From positions 186,001 to 250,000 of the forward strand of contig JALNKM010000003.1 of NCBI GenBank assembly GCA_023268155.1: a stretch of 64,000 nt of DNA, written 5' to 3'. Source of the stretch: Candidatus Geocrenenecus huangii (GTDB lineage: Archaea > Thermoproteota > Nitrososphaeria_A > Caldarchaeales > Wolframiiraptoraceae). The translations under genes were made by a program, and so were the position numbers. Numbering within the stretch: position 1 is the first letter of the stretch; each line of letters begins with the position of its first letter. Positions 43,299 to 53,141 of the stretch are shown in pieces. Below the pieces are notes generated by a model that had not been told where the DNA came from, made no database searches, and saw only the letters and a list, made by a program, of their open reading frames with translations.

Positions 43299-43491
43299 AT
43301 ATGTTAAAATTAACCACGAATATATTAGTATTCAAATAATCACCACAATTTCAACATGGCTTCAAATACTAAATACTGCATATCCCTGCAGTGAGTTAAA
43401 GTCTAAGAGTATTTTAATAAGTTAACCTATATAGCTTTCATTAAATTCGAGTTGAAATAGTAGTAATGTTCTTCATAGTTAGGGGGATTAG

Positions 43492-43794
43492 ATGAAGGAG
43501 GAGATTGGTAGAATAGCAGTAAAGACAGCAGGTAGAGAAGCTTCTAGAAAATGTGTTATAGTCTCTATCGTCGATAAAAACTTTGTTCTCGTCACTGGAC
43601 CGAAGACTCTGACAGGAGTGAGAAGGAGGAAGGTAAACATATCCCACTTAGCTTTTACACCTTACAAGCTAGAGATAGAAGAGAATGCATCTGATGACGT
43701 AGTATTGAAGAAAATTGAGGAAGCAGGGCTTCTAGACTACATGCGTCAACACGTTAGAATCCATCCGAAGGCTCTACCTCTATCTACTACATAG
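43492..43794 (+). CDS. rpl14e: 50S ribosomal protein L14e
   Basis: KOW-fold ribosomal protein of 100 aa found in archaea and eukaryotes. IGRIAVKTAGREASRKCVIVSIVDKNFVLVTGP and GVRRRKVNISHLAFTPYKLEI match the family closely. AGGGGGATTAG precedes the ATG at 43492. It follows the reversed cmk and precedes cbf5, keeping the order known from other archaea. Confidence 0.95.
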   Translation: MKEEIGRIAVKTAGREASRKCVIVSIVDKNFVLVTGPKTLTGVRRRKVNISHLAFTPYKLEIEENASDDVVLKKIEEAGLLDYMRQHVRIHPKALPLSTT

Positions 43795-43920
43795 CGATAA
43801 AGTAGGATCAGTTAATGAAGTCCTAGTTATAGGAATCTGCGAAAAGGCCAGGAACATCGATCTCTATATCTGTTGGCATAATTAATATTATTCTTGGGCT
43901 AATATTATCACCGGAGCAGG

Positions 43921-44937
43921 ATGAGTAAAAAGCTTAATCCTCCGTGGATGATTGAATCTAAGATTCTTGTAAGAGTCGAGGCTGAGACTAATCCATCCTT
44001 TGGTGAAGACCCATATAATAGACCTCTTAATAGGTATATAAAGCTTGGGGTCGTAAATCTCGATAAACCTAGAGGGCCAACAAGCCATGATACTGCTAGT
44101 AAAGTCAAGTCTCTAATAGGTGTGGAGAGGGCAGGGCATGGTGGAACGCTCGATCCAGCTGTTTCAGGTGTTCTACCAATCTTACTTGATGAGGCTACGA
44201 AATGTTCTAACGTAGTCATGAGCGGAGGAAAGGAATATGTATGCGTTATGAAGCTTCATGGCGACGTATCTGACGAGGAACTTGAAGATGCTTTCAGAAC
44301 TTTCACAGGAGACATATATCAGCTTCCTCCAGTAAGGTCTAGTGTAGCAAGGTCTGTGAGAGTTAGAACAATCTACAGCATAGACCTCCTTGAGCGAGAT
44401 GGGAGATATGTTTTGATGAAGGTGGCATGCTCGGGTGGAACTTATATTAGGAAACTATGCTATGACATCGGCCTATATCTTGGTGTGGGTGCTCACATGC
44501 AAGAGCTGAGGAGGACAAGGGCTGGACCATTCACTGAAGAAACAGCTATAACAATGTTGGACCTCTATGAGGCAGTAGAGAGATGGAAGAAAAATAACGA
44601 TGAATCTATGTTGAGAAGGATTGTTAGACCTGTCGAAGAGACTGTGAAACATGTACCTAAATTGTATCTTATGGATTCTGCTGTCGGAGCAGTATGTAAT
44701 GGAGCTAACCTAGCGGTATCTGGGGTCTCCAAACTTGAAGATAATGTTAGAAGAGGTAAGATGGTTGCGATGATGACGCTTAAAGGCGAACTCGTAGCAC
44801 TTGGAATAAGTAGAATGAGCTCTGAAGAGATTATCGAGGCAGAAGAAGGTATAGCTGTAGACACTGAGAGGGTGATAATGAGCGTAAGCCTATATCCTCG
44901 TATATGGAAGCATAAAAAACATGAACCAGATAGGTAG
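43921..44937 (+). CDS. cbf5: tRNA/rRNA pseudouridine synthase Cbf5 (TruB family)
   Basis: Catalytic subunit of archaeal H/ACA ribonucleoproteins; it converts guided uridines in rRNA to pseudouridine and also makes psi55 in tRNA. The catalytic aspartate is Asp78 in GHGGTLDPAVSGVLPI; YQLPPVRSSVARSVRVR and GTYIRKLCYDIG are TruB blocks. The last ~85 residues form a PUA domain (LYLMDSAVGAVCNGANLAVSGV). At 338 aa it is the standard archaeal length. It ends the ribosomal neighbourhood. Confidence 0.97.
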   Translation: MSKKLNPPWMIESKILVRVEAETNPSFGEDPYNRPLNRYIKLGVVNLDKPRGPTSHDTASKVKSLIGVERAGHGGTLDPAVSGVLPILLDEATKCSNVVMSGGKEYVCVMKLHGDVSDEELEDAFRTFTGDIYQLPPVRSSVARSVRVRTIYSIDLLERDGRYVLMKVACSGGTYIRKLCYDIGLYLGVGAHMQELRRTRAGPFTEETAITMLDLYEAVERWKKNNDESMLRRIVRPVEETVKHVPKLYLMDSAVGAVCNGANLAVSGVSKLEDNVRRGKMVAMMTLKGELVALGISRMSSEEIIEAEEGIAVDTERVIMSVSLYPRIWKHKKHEPDR

Positions 44938-44951
44938 AATACACCTAACTG

Positions 44952-45380
44952 TCAACGGGTTCTCTTATCTATGTATCTTCTCAATACCTTTGGAAAAAGT
45001 TCGTCCTCTTCTTTCCTATAATGGTCGCTTAACACTCTCCTAATCTCTTTAAATAAGTCTGCATCTTGATAACATTCTTCTAATGTTCTACTAAGCCTAT
45101 CAAATAAGTCAAAGATCCTTCTATGTTCCTTGAAGACTTCTATCAAGTCCTTACTACCTTCTTTACCAAACATGTCTAAAGCTTTTCTTAAAATCGTAGC
45201 TTCTTCATCGACGATATGTTGGCTGATGTTCTTTTTTAGTTCATCTAGTATCTCAGAAGCTCTGTGAAGATCACTGCTGAGAAGATGATTGTGGATTCTA
45301 GAGAGCTTAGCCATTGAAATAGCATGCTCGTCTATTAAAATAGTGATTAGCTGTGGGAGGTCTAGTTGTCGAGGCTTCAT
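44952..45380 (-). CDS. Hemerythrin-like (HHE) protein
   Basis: Four-helix bundle protein of 142 aa for a di-iron site. Candidate ligands are His19 (DEHAISM), the His-x3-Glu of QHIVDEEA, the His of FKEHRRIF and the His-x4-Glu of DHYRKEEDELFP, which together give the hemerythrin pattern. Such proteins bind oxygen or sense or repair redox damage. It sits alone, converging on cbf5, and is one of two features (with SOD) that point to oxygen exposure. Confidence 0.83.
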   Translation of the reverse strand: MKPRQLDLPQLITILIDEHAISMAKLSRIHNHLLSSDLHRASEILDELKKNISQHIVDEEATILRKALDMFGKEGSKDLIEVFKEHRRIFDLFDRLSRTLEECYQDADLFKEIRRVLSDHYRKEEDELFPKVLRRYIDKRTR

Positions 45381-45468
45381 AGATAACTCTCAGAGATCAC
45401 GTTATATCAGTTTATCTAATCCACCATTTTGCTTGTACAGTTTAATGCTTCCTAGAGTGATTAACTCG

Positions 45469-46716
45469 TTAAGAGATTTGTGAGAGCAGTGTTAATACTT
45501 CTGCATCTTTTCTTATATTTTCTATCTTGCAGTACTCGTTCGGTTTATGAGCCATCCTATCCAACGTTGACCAGACTACTGCAGGTATGTTCTTTGCTCT
45601 AAGAAAAGCTGCACAAGTTCCTCCGCCTATCCCTATTATTCTCGGATCAATGTTCCTAGCTATTTTTAATGCATTCGTCAACTTCTTAACTATTGGGGCG
45701 TCCAGGGGGGTTGGGGGCGGAGACTCCCACCTTAAGTTTTCCTCAACCTCTATCTTAACATTATAGACTAGCTCAAAGCTTCTGCACACCTTATTAACTG
45801 CCTCCAAGACGTCCTTAAGATCGTATCTTGGAAGAACTCTGCAATCAAAGTAGAATACATCTTTTCCTGGAACAGTGTTCACATTATCTACGTTCGGTTC
45901 TTTCTTTGTTGGCTCGAAAGTAGATGTCGGTGGAATGAATATCTGATCCACCTCATGGAATCTTTCGTTAAGTATCTGGTCTAATGTTGAGATAAGTCGT
46001 GCTCCAATCCTATGGGCGTTTACTCCTTCATGTGGAAATGCTGCGTGAGCTTGCACTCCATGTACGGTGAATTTTAACCATAGAAGATGTTTCTCAGCTA
46101 CTTCTATTTCCGAGCCATCTGGAGCTCCGTAGTCTAGAACCAAGGCTTCATCATTCTCTTTAAACATACCCTTCTCAACCAGATATTGTAACCCATATTT
46201 ACTGCCAGCTTCCTCATCCGAGGCGAAAACCAAGCCTAGATTGTATTTAGGTGTTAAATCGAGTTCTCTGATAATCCTCACTGTTAGAAGTATTGAAGCT
46301 ATTGCTTGTCCATTATCTTCTGTTCCCCTACCATAAATTTTTCCATCCTTTATAACTGGTTTAAATGGATCTGTCTCCCAAAGTTTTTTATCACCTTCAG
46401 GGACGGTGTCTATATGAGCTACAAGCCATAAAGTCCTACTCTTGTCTTCCCCATCGATTACCGCTTGTATGTTTGGTCTTACACCCTCCTTAACTCTATA
46501 ATCTGGAACATCGATCCTCGAAACCTTGCTTAGACCATATGTAGATAAAATATCCATCATCTTCTCAGCTCTCTTAGCTTCACCTGACCCGCCTCCTGAA
46601 GGATTAACAGCGGGGATCTCTAGGATCTCCATAAAAGATCTTAAAACATCATCTAGATTTTTGTTAGCCACGACTTTTATCTTTTCCACTAAATCCTTCA
46701 TACATGGCCTCTTCAT
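45469..46716 (-). CDS. M20-family metallohydrolase (ArgE/DapE/carboxypeptidase type)
   Basis: Zinc amidohydrolase of 415 aa. First metal ligand His lies in LVAHIDTVPEGD, the bridging Asp in GRGTEDNGQA, the general-base Glu in ASDEEAGSKYG and the last His near MAHKPNEYC; the dimerisation domain (KFTVHGVQAHAAFPHEGVNAH) is present. The family hydrolyses acyl- or carbamoyl-amino acids and dipeptides. It begins 52 bp downstream of oppF in the same direction, so it is the last gene of the racemase-opp unit. A carbamoyl-amino acid or peptide substrate is possible but not readable from the sequence. Confidence 0.88.
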   Translation of the reverse strand: MKRPCMKDLVEKIKVVANKNLDDVLRSFMEILEIPAVNPSGGGSGEAKRAEKMMDILSTYGLSKVSRIDVPDYRVKEGVRPNIQAVIDGEDKSRTLWLVAHIDTVPEGDKKLWETDPFKPVIKDGKIYGRGTEDNGQAIASILLTVRIIRELDLTPKYNLGLVFASDEEAGSKYGLQYLVEKGMFKENDEALVLDYGAPDGSEIEVAEKHLLWLKFTVHGVQAHAAFPHEGVNAHRIGARLISTLDQILNERFHEVDQIFIPPTSTFEPTKKEPNVDNVNTVPGKDVFYFDCRVLPRYDLKDVLEAVNKVCRSFELVYNVKIEVEENLRWESPPPTPLDAPIVKKLTNALKIARNIDPRIIGIGGGTCAAFLRAKNIPAVVWSTLDRMAHKPNEYCKIENIRKDAEVLTLLSQIS

Positions 46717-46768
46717 ATAGATGGATTAAAACCTTTACGTCATGTAGGGAAGTTGAAAAGACCCCTGT

Positions 46769-47740
46769 TTATTTCTTAACGTGGAGCCAGCAATATGTTC
46801 TATGTTTCTCCCCGAATTGGATCTCTGGTGGTTCTTCTTCTCTACAAACATCCATGACGTGCGGGCATCTAGTATGGAATCTACATGCTTTTGGAGGATT
46901 CGTCGGACTTGGAGGTTCACCTCTTAAGATTACTTTCTCTCTAACATCTTTAGCGAAGGGGTCCGGTACAGAAGTTAAGAGTGTCTGAGTATAGGGGTGT
47001 AGAGGTTCTTTGAAGATTTTCTCTGTTGGAGCTTCCTCCATTATCTTTCCCAAGTATATTACCAGTACTCTATCGCTAATGTATCTAACTATTGAGAGGT
47101 CGTGAGTTATAAGAAGATATGAAAGATTCATTTTTTCTTTGAGTTCAGCGAGCAGGTTTAAGATCTGCGCTTGAATACTAACGTCTAGAGCGCTTGTAGG
47201 TTCATCTAAGATTACGAGCTTAGGGTTAAGAGAGATAGCTCTAGCTATTGCAACTCTCTGCGCTTGACCTCCACTAAGCTCATGCGGAAACTTCTCTAAG
47301 AAGGATTGGTCGAGTCCTACCATCTCAAGCAGTTTTGATACATACTCGTAGAGTTCTTTCCTGGATAGCTTCATATGATTCTTCACGGGCTCTGAGATTA
47401 TATCATGAACATTCATTCTAGGGTCTAGGGATAAGAAGGGGTTCTGGAAGACTGCCTGCACGCTTCTTCTATAATCTCTATACTCCTTACCTCTTGCTTC
47501 GGTAATATTGTACCCATCAAATAGTATCTCTCCAGAAGTGGGTCTTTCAAGTAGGAGTAGACATTTAGCTATGGTTGTCTTACCTGAGCCTGACTCACCC
47601 ACGAGGCTTACTACTTCACTTTGACCGACACTGAAAGTAATCCCATCGACTGCTTTAACATGTCCGACTATCTTTCCAAATAAGCCAGACCTTATCGGGA
47701 AATACTTTCTTAAATTATTGATCTCAACTAGTCTACTCAT
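46769..47740 (-). CDS. oppF: Oligopeptide/dipeptide ABC transporter ATPase OppF
   Basis: One of two membrane-associated ATPases driving peptide import. From the ATG at 47740 it has 323 aa. Walker A is GESGSGKTT, the signature LSGGQAQRVAIARA and Walker B LVILDEPTSALD. The C-terminal oligopeptide-transporter extension, with the Cys pattern PPKACRFHTRCPHVMDVC (4Fe-4S or structural), is present. The start is chosen because it overlaps the oppD stop as ATGA and lies behind GGAGGAG; an in-frame ATG at 47767 lies inside oppD. Confidence 0.93.
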   Translation of the reverse strand: MSRLVEINNLRKYFPIRSGLFGKIVGHVKAVDGITFSVGQSEVVSLVGESGSGKTTIAKCLLLLERPTSGEILFDGYNITEARGKEYRDYRRSVQAVFQNPFLSLDPRMNVHDIISEPVKNHMKLSRKELYEYVSKLLEMVGLDQSFLEKFPHELSGGQAQRVAIARAISLNPKLVILDEPTSALDVSIQAQILNLLAELKEKMNLSYLLITHDLSIVRYISDRVLVIYLGKIMEEAPTEKIFKEPLHPYTQTLLTSVPDPFAKDVREKVILRGEPPSPTNPPKACRFHTRCPHVMDVCREEEPPEIQFGEKHRTYCWLHVKK

Positions 47741-48711
47741 TGTTTCTCCTCCATGTATAGATGACATGCAACCTTATGGTTCCTTGAATACTCTTTGATG
47801 GGGGGCTTAACAACTCTACATACATCCATAACTTCGCTGCATCTGTCTGAGAATATGCATCCTTTTAATGGATTCGCTAGATCCGGTATCGTTCCGGGAA
47901 TATGTTTTAGCTTGGAGTACTTGATATGTGTTCGAGGAATACATTCCATTAATCCTCTTGTGTATGGATGTAGCGGATTATTGATTAGTTCGCTTGAGTT
48001 TGCTTCTTCTATTAATTCTCCTCCATACATCACTATTATCCTATCAGCTATCTCCGAGGCCACACCCAGGTTATGAGTTATGAAAAGCATGGATAGTCCA
48101 AGCTTCCTCTTAAGACTTAGCAGCAGATCTATTATCTGGGCCTGAAGCGTTACATCAAGCATAGTTGTGGGTTCATCGGCGATCAACATTCTTGGATTAG
48201 TCGATAACGCTATGGCTATTACAACTCTTTGAAGCATCCCACCGCTTAATTCGTGGGGATATGAATTATATATCCTCGTGGGGTCCGGGAGCTCAACCAT
48301 CCTAAACATCTCCAAGGCTTTCTCTTTAATCTTCTCACGTTCCTTTATCTGGAGGTGAGTTTTTATTACGTCGGAGATTACTTCTCCAACCTTAAACAAC
48401 GGGTTGAGTGTGGCCGCAGGGTCTTGAAAAACTATCATTATGTTATTAACCTTCTTATTTCTTGTCTCAGCCTCGAGCAAATTCTTCCCCATGAAGATAA
48501 TTCTACCGCTACGTATGATAGCGTTTTCGGGGAGGGCGCCCGCTATTGCTAACCCGACTGTAGATTTACCCGAGCCAGATTCCCCAACTAGGCAGACTAC
48601 TTCACCCTCATATATTTCGAAGGATACATTTCTTACAGCTTTTAGGGATCCTCCTAAGACGATGTAATCTATTGACAGATCTTCAACCCTGAGTATTGAG
48701 TGGTTTTTCAT
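47737..48711 (-). CDS. oppD: Oligopeptide/dipeptide ABC transporter ATPase OppD
   Basis: Partner ATPase, 324 aa. Walker A GESGSGKST, signature LSGGMLQRVVIAIA, Walker B MLIADEPTTMLD and the C-terminal NPLKGCIFSDRCSEVMDVC extension mark it as OppD/DppD. It overlaps oppC by 4 bp upstream and oppF by 4 bp downstream, so the five opp genes are translationally coupled. Confidence 0.93.
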   Translation of the reverse strand: MKNHSILRVEDLSIDYIVLGGSLKAVRNVSFEIYEGEVVCLVGESGSGKSTVGLAIAGALPENAIIRSGRIIFMGKNLLEAETRNKKVNNIMIVFQDPAATLNPLFKVGEVISDVIKTHLQIKEREKIKEKALEMFRMVELPDPTRIYNSYPHELSGGMLQRVVIAIALSTNPRMLIADEPTTMLDVTLQAQIIDLLLSLKRKLGLSMLFITHNLGVASEIADRIIVMYGGELIEEANSSELINNPLHPYTRGLMECIPRTHIKYSKLKHIPGTIPDLANPLKGCIFSDRCSEVMDVCRVVKPPIKEYSRNHKVACHLYMEEKQ

Positions 48712-49598
48712 TGTTTTATCCCCAGCCTCATCAATATTGTTCTCCTAATTCTAGGGTCTGCCGATTCTCTCAGAGCATCTGAAAACAGGTTGAAGCCTAC
48801 AACCGTTATAAGTATCGCTAGGCCTGGGAAGAAAGCTATCCACCAAGCATAGTTTATCGATTGCCAACCTTCGCTTACGAGTAGACCCCATTCAGGTGTA
48901 GGTGGCTTAACGCCTACACCTATGAAGCTTAGGCCAGCTGCTTCAAGTATAGCTGAGCCCGTATCTAATGCTGCCTGTACAAGGGTTGGGGTAAGAGCGT
49001 TTGGGATTACGTGCTTGGTCATTATCTTGAAACTTGAAAGTCCAGCTATCTTCGCAGAATCGATATAAGGCATGTTCTTCACAGTATTTGTCTGGACGTA
49101 TACCAGTCTAGCATACCATGGCCACCATGAGATAGCGAGCGCTATGATTAGGTTTAGAAGTCCTCTGCCGAGAGTCGCTGCGAAAACTATTGCTAGCAAT
49201 AGTGGTGGAAAAGCAAGAAACATATCGGTAATCCTCATGAGTATTGTCCCGATCCTGCCCCCATGGTATCCTGCAGCTACCCCGACCGGTATACCTATAA
49301 TTAAAGATAACCCTATTACTCCAGCAGCGATGACTAGCGAGAAACTTGAGCCTAGGAGAACTCTACTGAGCATGTCTCTTCCTAATGCGTCAGTCCCAAA
49401 TGGATGTTCGAGGCTTGGCGGTAGAAACCTTTTTTCTACATTATATGTGAGCCCCCAAGCATCTTCGGAATAAGGAACGATCAATGGCGCTGTCAGCCCG
49501 ACTACTACAAAACATACTACTATGATTAAGCTAGCTAGTGACGTCGGCTTCTTGATTATTAGGTTCAGTATTATGATTTGTTCTTTGAATCTTTTCAT
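48708..49598 (-). CDS. oppC: Oligopeptide/dipeptide ABC transporter permease OppC
   Basis: Inner-membrane permease of 296 aa with an N-terminal OppC-type helix and five further spans. HPFGTDALGRDMLSRVLLGSS is the OppC N-terminal domain motif and the coupling (EAA) loop is around AALDTGSAILEAAGLSFIGVGVKPPTPEWG. It overlaps oppB and oppD by 4 bp each. Confidence 0.94.
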   Translation of the reverse strand: MKRFKEQIIILNLIIKKPTSLASLIIVVCFVVVGLTAPLIVPYSEDAWGLTYNVEKRFLPPSLEHPFGTDALGRDMLSRVLLGSSFSLVIAAGVIGLSLIIGIPVGVAAGYHGGRIGTILMRITDMFLAFPPLLLAIVFAATLGRGLLNLIIALAISWWPWYARLVYVQTNTVKNMPYIDSAKIAGLSSFKIMTKHVIPNALTPTLVQAALDTGSAILEAAGLSFIGVGVKPPTPEWGLLVSEGWQSINYAWWIAFFPGLAILITVVGFNLFSDALRESADPRIRRTILMRLGIKQ

Positions 49599-50617
49599 AG
49601 CTTCACCCTAGGGTCTAATGCTGAATGAATTACGTCTACTAATGTGTTAATTACGCAGTAGAATATGGCGACTATTAGCACGCATCCTATTACCGCTGGA
49701 TAATCGAAACTGAGTAAAGCCATTGCAGCATAGAATCCGATTCCAGGCCATACGAATACTAGCTCAACCATGAAGGCCCCGATAATCGTGTATCCGAATG
49801 ATAGACCTATCGAAGCGATGACAGGGGCAAGCGTGTTCTTCAAAGAGTATTTGAACAGTATGATTCTTTGAGGGAGCCCCCACGCTGTTAGGCTTCTTAC
49901 ATGCTGCTCGGTCAAAACTTCCATCATCATAGCTCTAGTCATCCTTGCACTCAGACAGAATGGATAAGAGGCCAAAACCATTGCTGGAAGAATTATGTGT
50001 TTCAGAGAATCTATGAAGACCATGTAGTTTCCCTGAATCAAGCTATCAATGAGATAGAACCCTGTAATCTGTCTGAAGCCGGTCACTATTACGACCCATT
50101 CATCCACCCTTTTCGCTGAGGGTAGCATACCGAGCCAAGTACCGAAAACTAATTGAATTATCAATGCAAGCCAGAATACAGGTATAGATGCTCCTACAAC
50201 CGTTATTATCTTAACCAAGTCGTCGATCCAAGTATATTTCTTTATTGCTGCAAACACTCCCAGGGGAACTCCAATAATAAGTGCAAACGCAAACGCTATA
50301 ATTATTAATTCTAATGTAGCGGTTAAGCTCGACATGACATCTACTAAGACCGGGGACCTAGTCCTCCATGAGACTCCCCAGTTGCCTTGGAAGAAGTCTT
50401 GTAGATAGAGGATAAACTGTATATAGATTGGCTTATCTAGATGTAGTTGTTTCCTCGCTTTGTCTATCTGCTCAATGGTTGCGTGTGGTCCAGCCCAGAG
50501 GAGTTCAGGTCTAGCTGGAACAATTCTAGTAATAATAAACGTTATGAATAATACTCCTAACACTACCAGTATGAGGAGTATTAATCTCTTCACAAGGTAT
50601 TCTTTACTTACTGGCAT
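49595..50617 (-). CDS. oppB: Oligopeptide/dipeptide ABC transporter permease OppB
   Basis: Permease of 340 aa, six spans. The N-terminal helix ILLILVVLGVLFITFII and the ARPELLWAGPHATIEQIDKARKQLHLDKPIYIQF-type region (in parts) are OppB-like, and the EAA loop is SARMTRAMMMEVLTEQHVRSLTAWGLPQ followed by YSLKNTLAPVIASIG. It lies 48 bp downstream of the binding-protein gene. Confidence 0.94.
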   Translation of the reverse strand: MPVSKEYLVKRLILLILVVLGVLFITFIITRIVPARPELLWAGPHATIEQIDKARKQLHLDKPIYIQFILYLQDFFQGNWGVSWRTRSPVLVDVMSSLTATLELIIIAFAFALIIGVPLGVFAAIKKYTWIDDLVKIITVVGASIPVFWLALIIQLVFGTWLGMLPSAKRVDEWVVIVTGFRQITGFYLIDSLIQGNYMVFIDSLKHIILPAMVLASYPFCLSARMTRAMMMEVLTEQHVRSLTAWGLPQRIILFKYSLKNTLAPVIASIGLSFGYTIIGAFMVELVFVWPGIGFYAAMALLSFDYPAVIGCVLIVAIFYCVINTLVDVIHSALDPRVKL

Positions 50618-50665
50618 CTACTCCCTCCTCAAAAAATAGAGGGTTTGTAAATTGATGTACACCGC

Positions 50666-52315
50666 CTATTTCTCGACGCTTAATACCTGTGCGAAGATCA
50701 CCGTTGGATACCCTGGGTTAACAGCATTATCTAGATTTCTTATATATGCTCTACCTACTCTGACATCGATCATATCCCATAGTGGGATCGCTGGGACATC
50801 TTCATAGAGCATCTTCTGAGCCTGGTAGTAGAGTCGCAGGGCTTCTTCTTCATTTATACCTTCTAAGGCTATCGCTTCTTCTATTGTTTTCTCGAACTCT
50901 GGATTCTCGTAGTAGCATAGATTAAAAGATTTAGAATCACTGTGGAACATATTGTAGAGGAAGTCGAATGGAGTGATATACGTGGGCCACCAATAGAAGA
51001 TGAATAAGTCTTGTGCTTTCTCAGGGTCTTCCCAACCTGACTGGGCTAAAGCCCATTGCTCCTCCCAGCTCATAGGCCTGACATCCACTTTTATGCCTAT
51101 CTTACTTAGGCTTGCAGCTATCAGTTCTGAGGTCCTCTGCTCATACACGTCTCCAGCCGTGTAGACTAGCACTAACGTTTTATCTAATCCACTTGGGTAA
51201 CCTGCTTCAGCCAGTAGTTTTCTAGCTTCGTCGAGGTCGTATTTGTATTTGAAGTCATCAAAGTGTCCAAACATTCCCGTTGGGACAGGGCCGCTTGCAA
51301 CATTCGCTAATCCGGCTCTCGCTACTTTAACGATGTCTTCATAGGGTATAGCATGCGCTATAGCTCTCCTAACTAAAACATTATCTAGGGGGCTTTTCTT
51401 GGTATTGATTAGTAGGAGTAGGTTCTGGAAGCTCGGTTTAACGGTTACATGTAGGTTCGGGTCGGCTTTCAAACGGTCAATATCTTCCAGCGGCACATAC
51501 TCTGCAATATCTATATCTCCCGAGACTACAAGTCTTTCTTGTGTTACGGCATCTTTAACTATCTTTACAATAAATACGTCTGGAGCATTCCTGGAAGCCA
51601 TCTCGTAGGATGGAAGCTTCCAGCCCCACCAATCTTCAAACTTCTCAAGTATAACCTCGTTCTCGGGATCCCACTTAACGAGTTTGTAGGGTCCGCTTCC
51701 TGCATCATTACCTTGGTTAAACCATTCAGGCGTATTCGGCGTCTTCGGGCTAAAGATCCATGCACCATATGATGAGGCTGCAATACTATCGAGCGGTGCA
51801 GGATACTTCAACGTGAACATAACGGTATAATCGTTTACGACTTCTATTTTCTCTACAGGGTCCCATATGAAGGCAGCTCCTTGGCCCAGCGTTATTGTCC
51901 TATTCAGCGCTGATTTTACAGCTTCAGCTGTAAACGGTGTCCCATCATGGAATACAACGCCTTTCCTAAGATAGAATGTCCAGATGAGACCATCCTGAGA
52001 AAACTCCCATTTCTCTGCTAAGGCCGGTATAAACTTATTCTCCAATGGATTGTACCATAGAAGAGGCTCATAAACCAAACAAAGCCATAGTATAGAGTTT
52101 GAGAACTCTGTGCTGGGATCCGCTGTAGTCATTTCTGAAAGTGAAGCATAAACAACTACTTTCTTTGTCGGGGTTGGAGTAGTAGATACTGTCGTCGTAG
52201 TCGGTGTTACAGTAGGCGGTGCGGGCGCCATAATGAAGTAGAGACCTACAACGATGACCGCTAATATAATTACTACAATTAATACTATGATCTTCGAGAT
52301 TGCTTTTCTATTCAT
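50666..52315 (-). CDS. oppA: Oligopeptide/dipeptide ABC transporter substrate-binding protein OppA
   Basis: Family 5 extracellular solute-binding protein, about 549 aa from the ATG at 52315, which is preferred over 52330 because GGGTGG lies 5 bp before it. The N-terminal hydrophobic helix IIVLIVVIILAVIVVGLYFI anchors it and a Thr/Pro linker follows, as in archaeal lipid- or helix-anchored binding proteins. FSQDGLIWTFYLRKGVVFHDGTPFTAEAV is the SBP5 signature region. It recognises peptides or related amides; the ligand cannot be deduced from the sequence. Confidence 0.93.
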   Translation of the reverse strand: MNRKAISKIIVLIVVIILAVIVVGLYFIMAPAPPTVTPTTTTVSTTPTPTKKVVVYASLSEMTTADPSTEFSNSILWLCLVYEPLLWYNPLENKFIPALAEKWEFSQDGLIWTFYLRKGVVFHDGTPFTAEAVKSALNRTITLGQGAAFIWDPVEKIEVVNDYTVMFTLKYPAPLDSIAASSYGAWIFSPKTPNTPEWFNQGNDAGSGPYKLVKWDPENEVILEKFEDWWGWKLPSYEMASRNAPDVFIVKIVKDAVTQERLVVSGDIDIAEYVPLEDIDRLKADPNLHVTVKPSFQNLLLLINTKKSPLDNVLVRRAIAHAIPYEDIVKVARAGLANVASGPVPTGMFGHFDDFKYKYDLDEARKLLAEAGYPSGLDKTLVLVYTAGDVYEQRTSELIAASLSKIGIKVDVRPMSWEEQWALAQSGWEDPEKAQDLFIFYWWPTYITPFDFLYNMFHSDSKSFNLCYYENPEFEKTIEEAIALEGINEEEALRLYYQAQKMLYEDVPAIPLWDMIDVRVGRAYIRNLDNAVNPGYPTVIFAQVLSVEK

Positions 52316-52379
52316 GTTACCACCCGACATTAAATCATCGGTCCTAGACGCTTATTAACTTTTCAAGCAAACTTATCAT

Positions 52380-53072
52380 TTAGTCAATTCTGTATAGATA
52401 TCTCTTGCTGTGCTTTAAGCCGATTGAGGCTAGGGCTTCAGCTATCTTGAATGTTGTAATTGCTGGGTCGATTACTGGAACCTTGAGTTCCTCCGACATC
52501 CATTCAGCTAAACCTATCATTCCACTGCATCCCAATACTATCACTTCTGCAAGATGTTCTTCAACAGCTTTCTTGCCTTCTTCCAGAATCATCCTCCTAG
52601 TTCTTTCTTCGTCGGTCCTCAATTCTAGAACATGGAGGGGTATCCCCGAAGCATATGCTAGTCTATCTCTCACACCAAGTTTTAATGCTTTAATATCATA
52701 GGAAGCTTTAGATTTCTCTCCTGTGGATATTACTGCAAACCTATATCCTAGGTGAAGAGCGGTAAGCATTGATGTCTCGCCTACACCGAGAACAAGTATG
52801 GAAGCTTTCTCTCTAGCGGCCTCCAAGCCTGGATCGTCGAAACAATTAATCACTGCTGCATCGTATCCTTTACCCTCAGCTTCCAGAACCTTCTCGACGA
52901 CACGTGGAGCTGCCAAAACTACATCTGAATCCGACTCGATCGATCTAGGGCCATCATCTAAGTTTCCGACAGATAGCTCCGTATCTTTGAATGCTATTTT
53001 CTTTAGAGTCTTTTCTGTAATCCGATTCCATATACTTATTGAAACGGGGTTAAGAACAAATATGCGGACCAA
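52380..53072 (-). CDS. Asp/Glu/hydantoin racemase family protein 1
   Basis: Cofactor-independent two-cysteine racemase of 230 aa. The catalytic pair is Cys77 in AVINCFDDPG and Cys182 in VIVLGCSGM, and ETSMLTALHLG is conserved as in hydantoin racemases. Substrates in the family include hydantoins, aspartate, glutamate and allantoin. It is the first gene of the leftward unit, 65 bp before oppA, and is divergent from a DUF917 gene. A second paralogue is at 54239; the two are only distantly alike. Confidence 0.88.
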   Translation of the reverse strand: MVRIFVLNPVSISIWNRITEKTLKKIAFKDTELSVGNLDDGPRSIESDSDVVLAAPRVVEKVLEAEGKGYDAAVINCFDDPGLEAAREKASILVLGVGETSMLTALHLGYRFAVISTGEKSKASYDIKALKLGVRDRLAYASGIPLHVLELRTDEERTRRMILEEGKKAVEEHLAEVIVLGCSGMIGLAEWMSEELKVPVIDPAITTFKIAEALASIGLKHSKRYLYRID

Positions 53073-53141
53073 CTTAGCTCAACAGAATAGTAGGGTAAGA
53101 TTTATTTAAGAGATCTCACATCTAGGTTGAAGGTGCGATAA
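53073..53141. promoter_or_regulatory. Bidirectional promoter region of the racemase-opp and DUF917 units
   Basis: Only 69 bp separate two divergent catabolic units. GATTTATTTAAGAG (53099-53112) contains a TATA-like core suited to the rightward DUF917 gene (about 33 bp upstream of its ATG) and, on the other strand, AAATAAATC could serve the leftward racemase. Shared control of both arms is likely. Confidence 0.5.

Noticed and set aside
43908-44219. Minus-strand frame over the start of cbf5
   Set aside because: Cbf5 is complete on the plus strand, with its catalytic motif inside this stretch.
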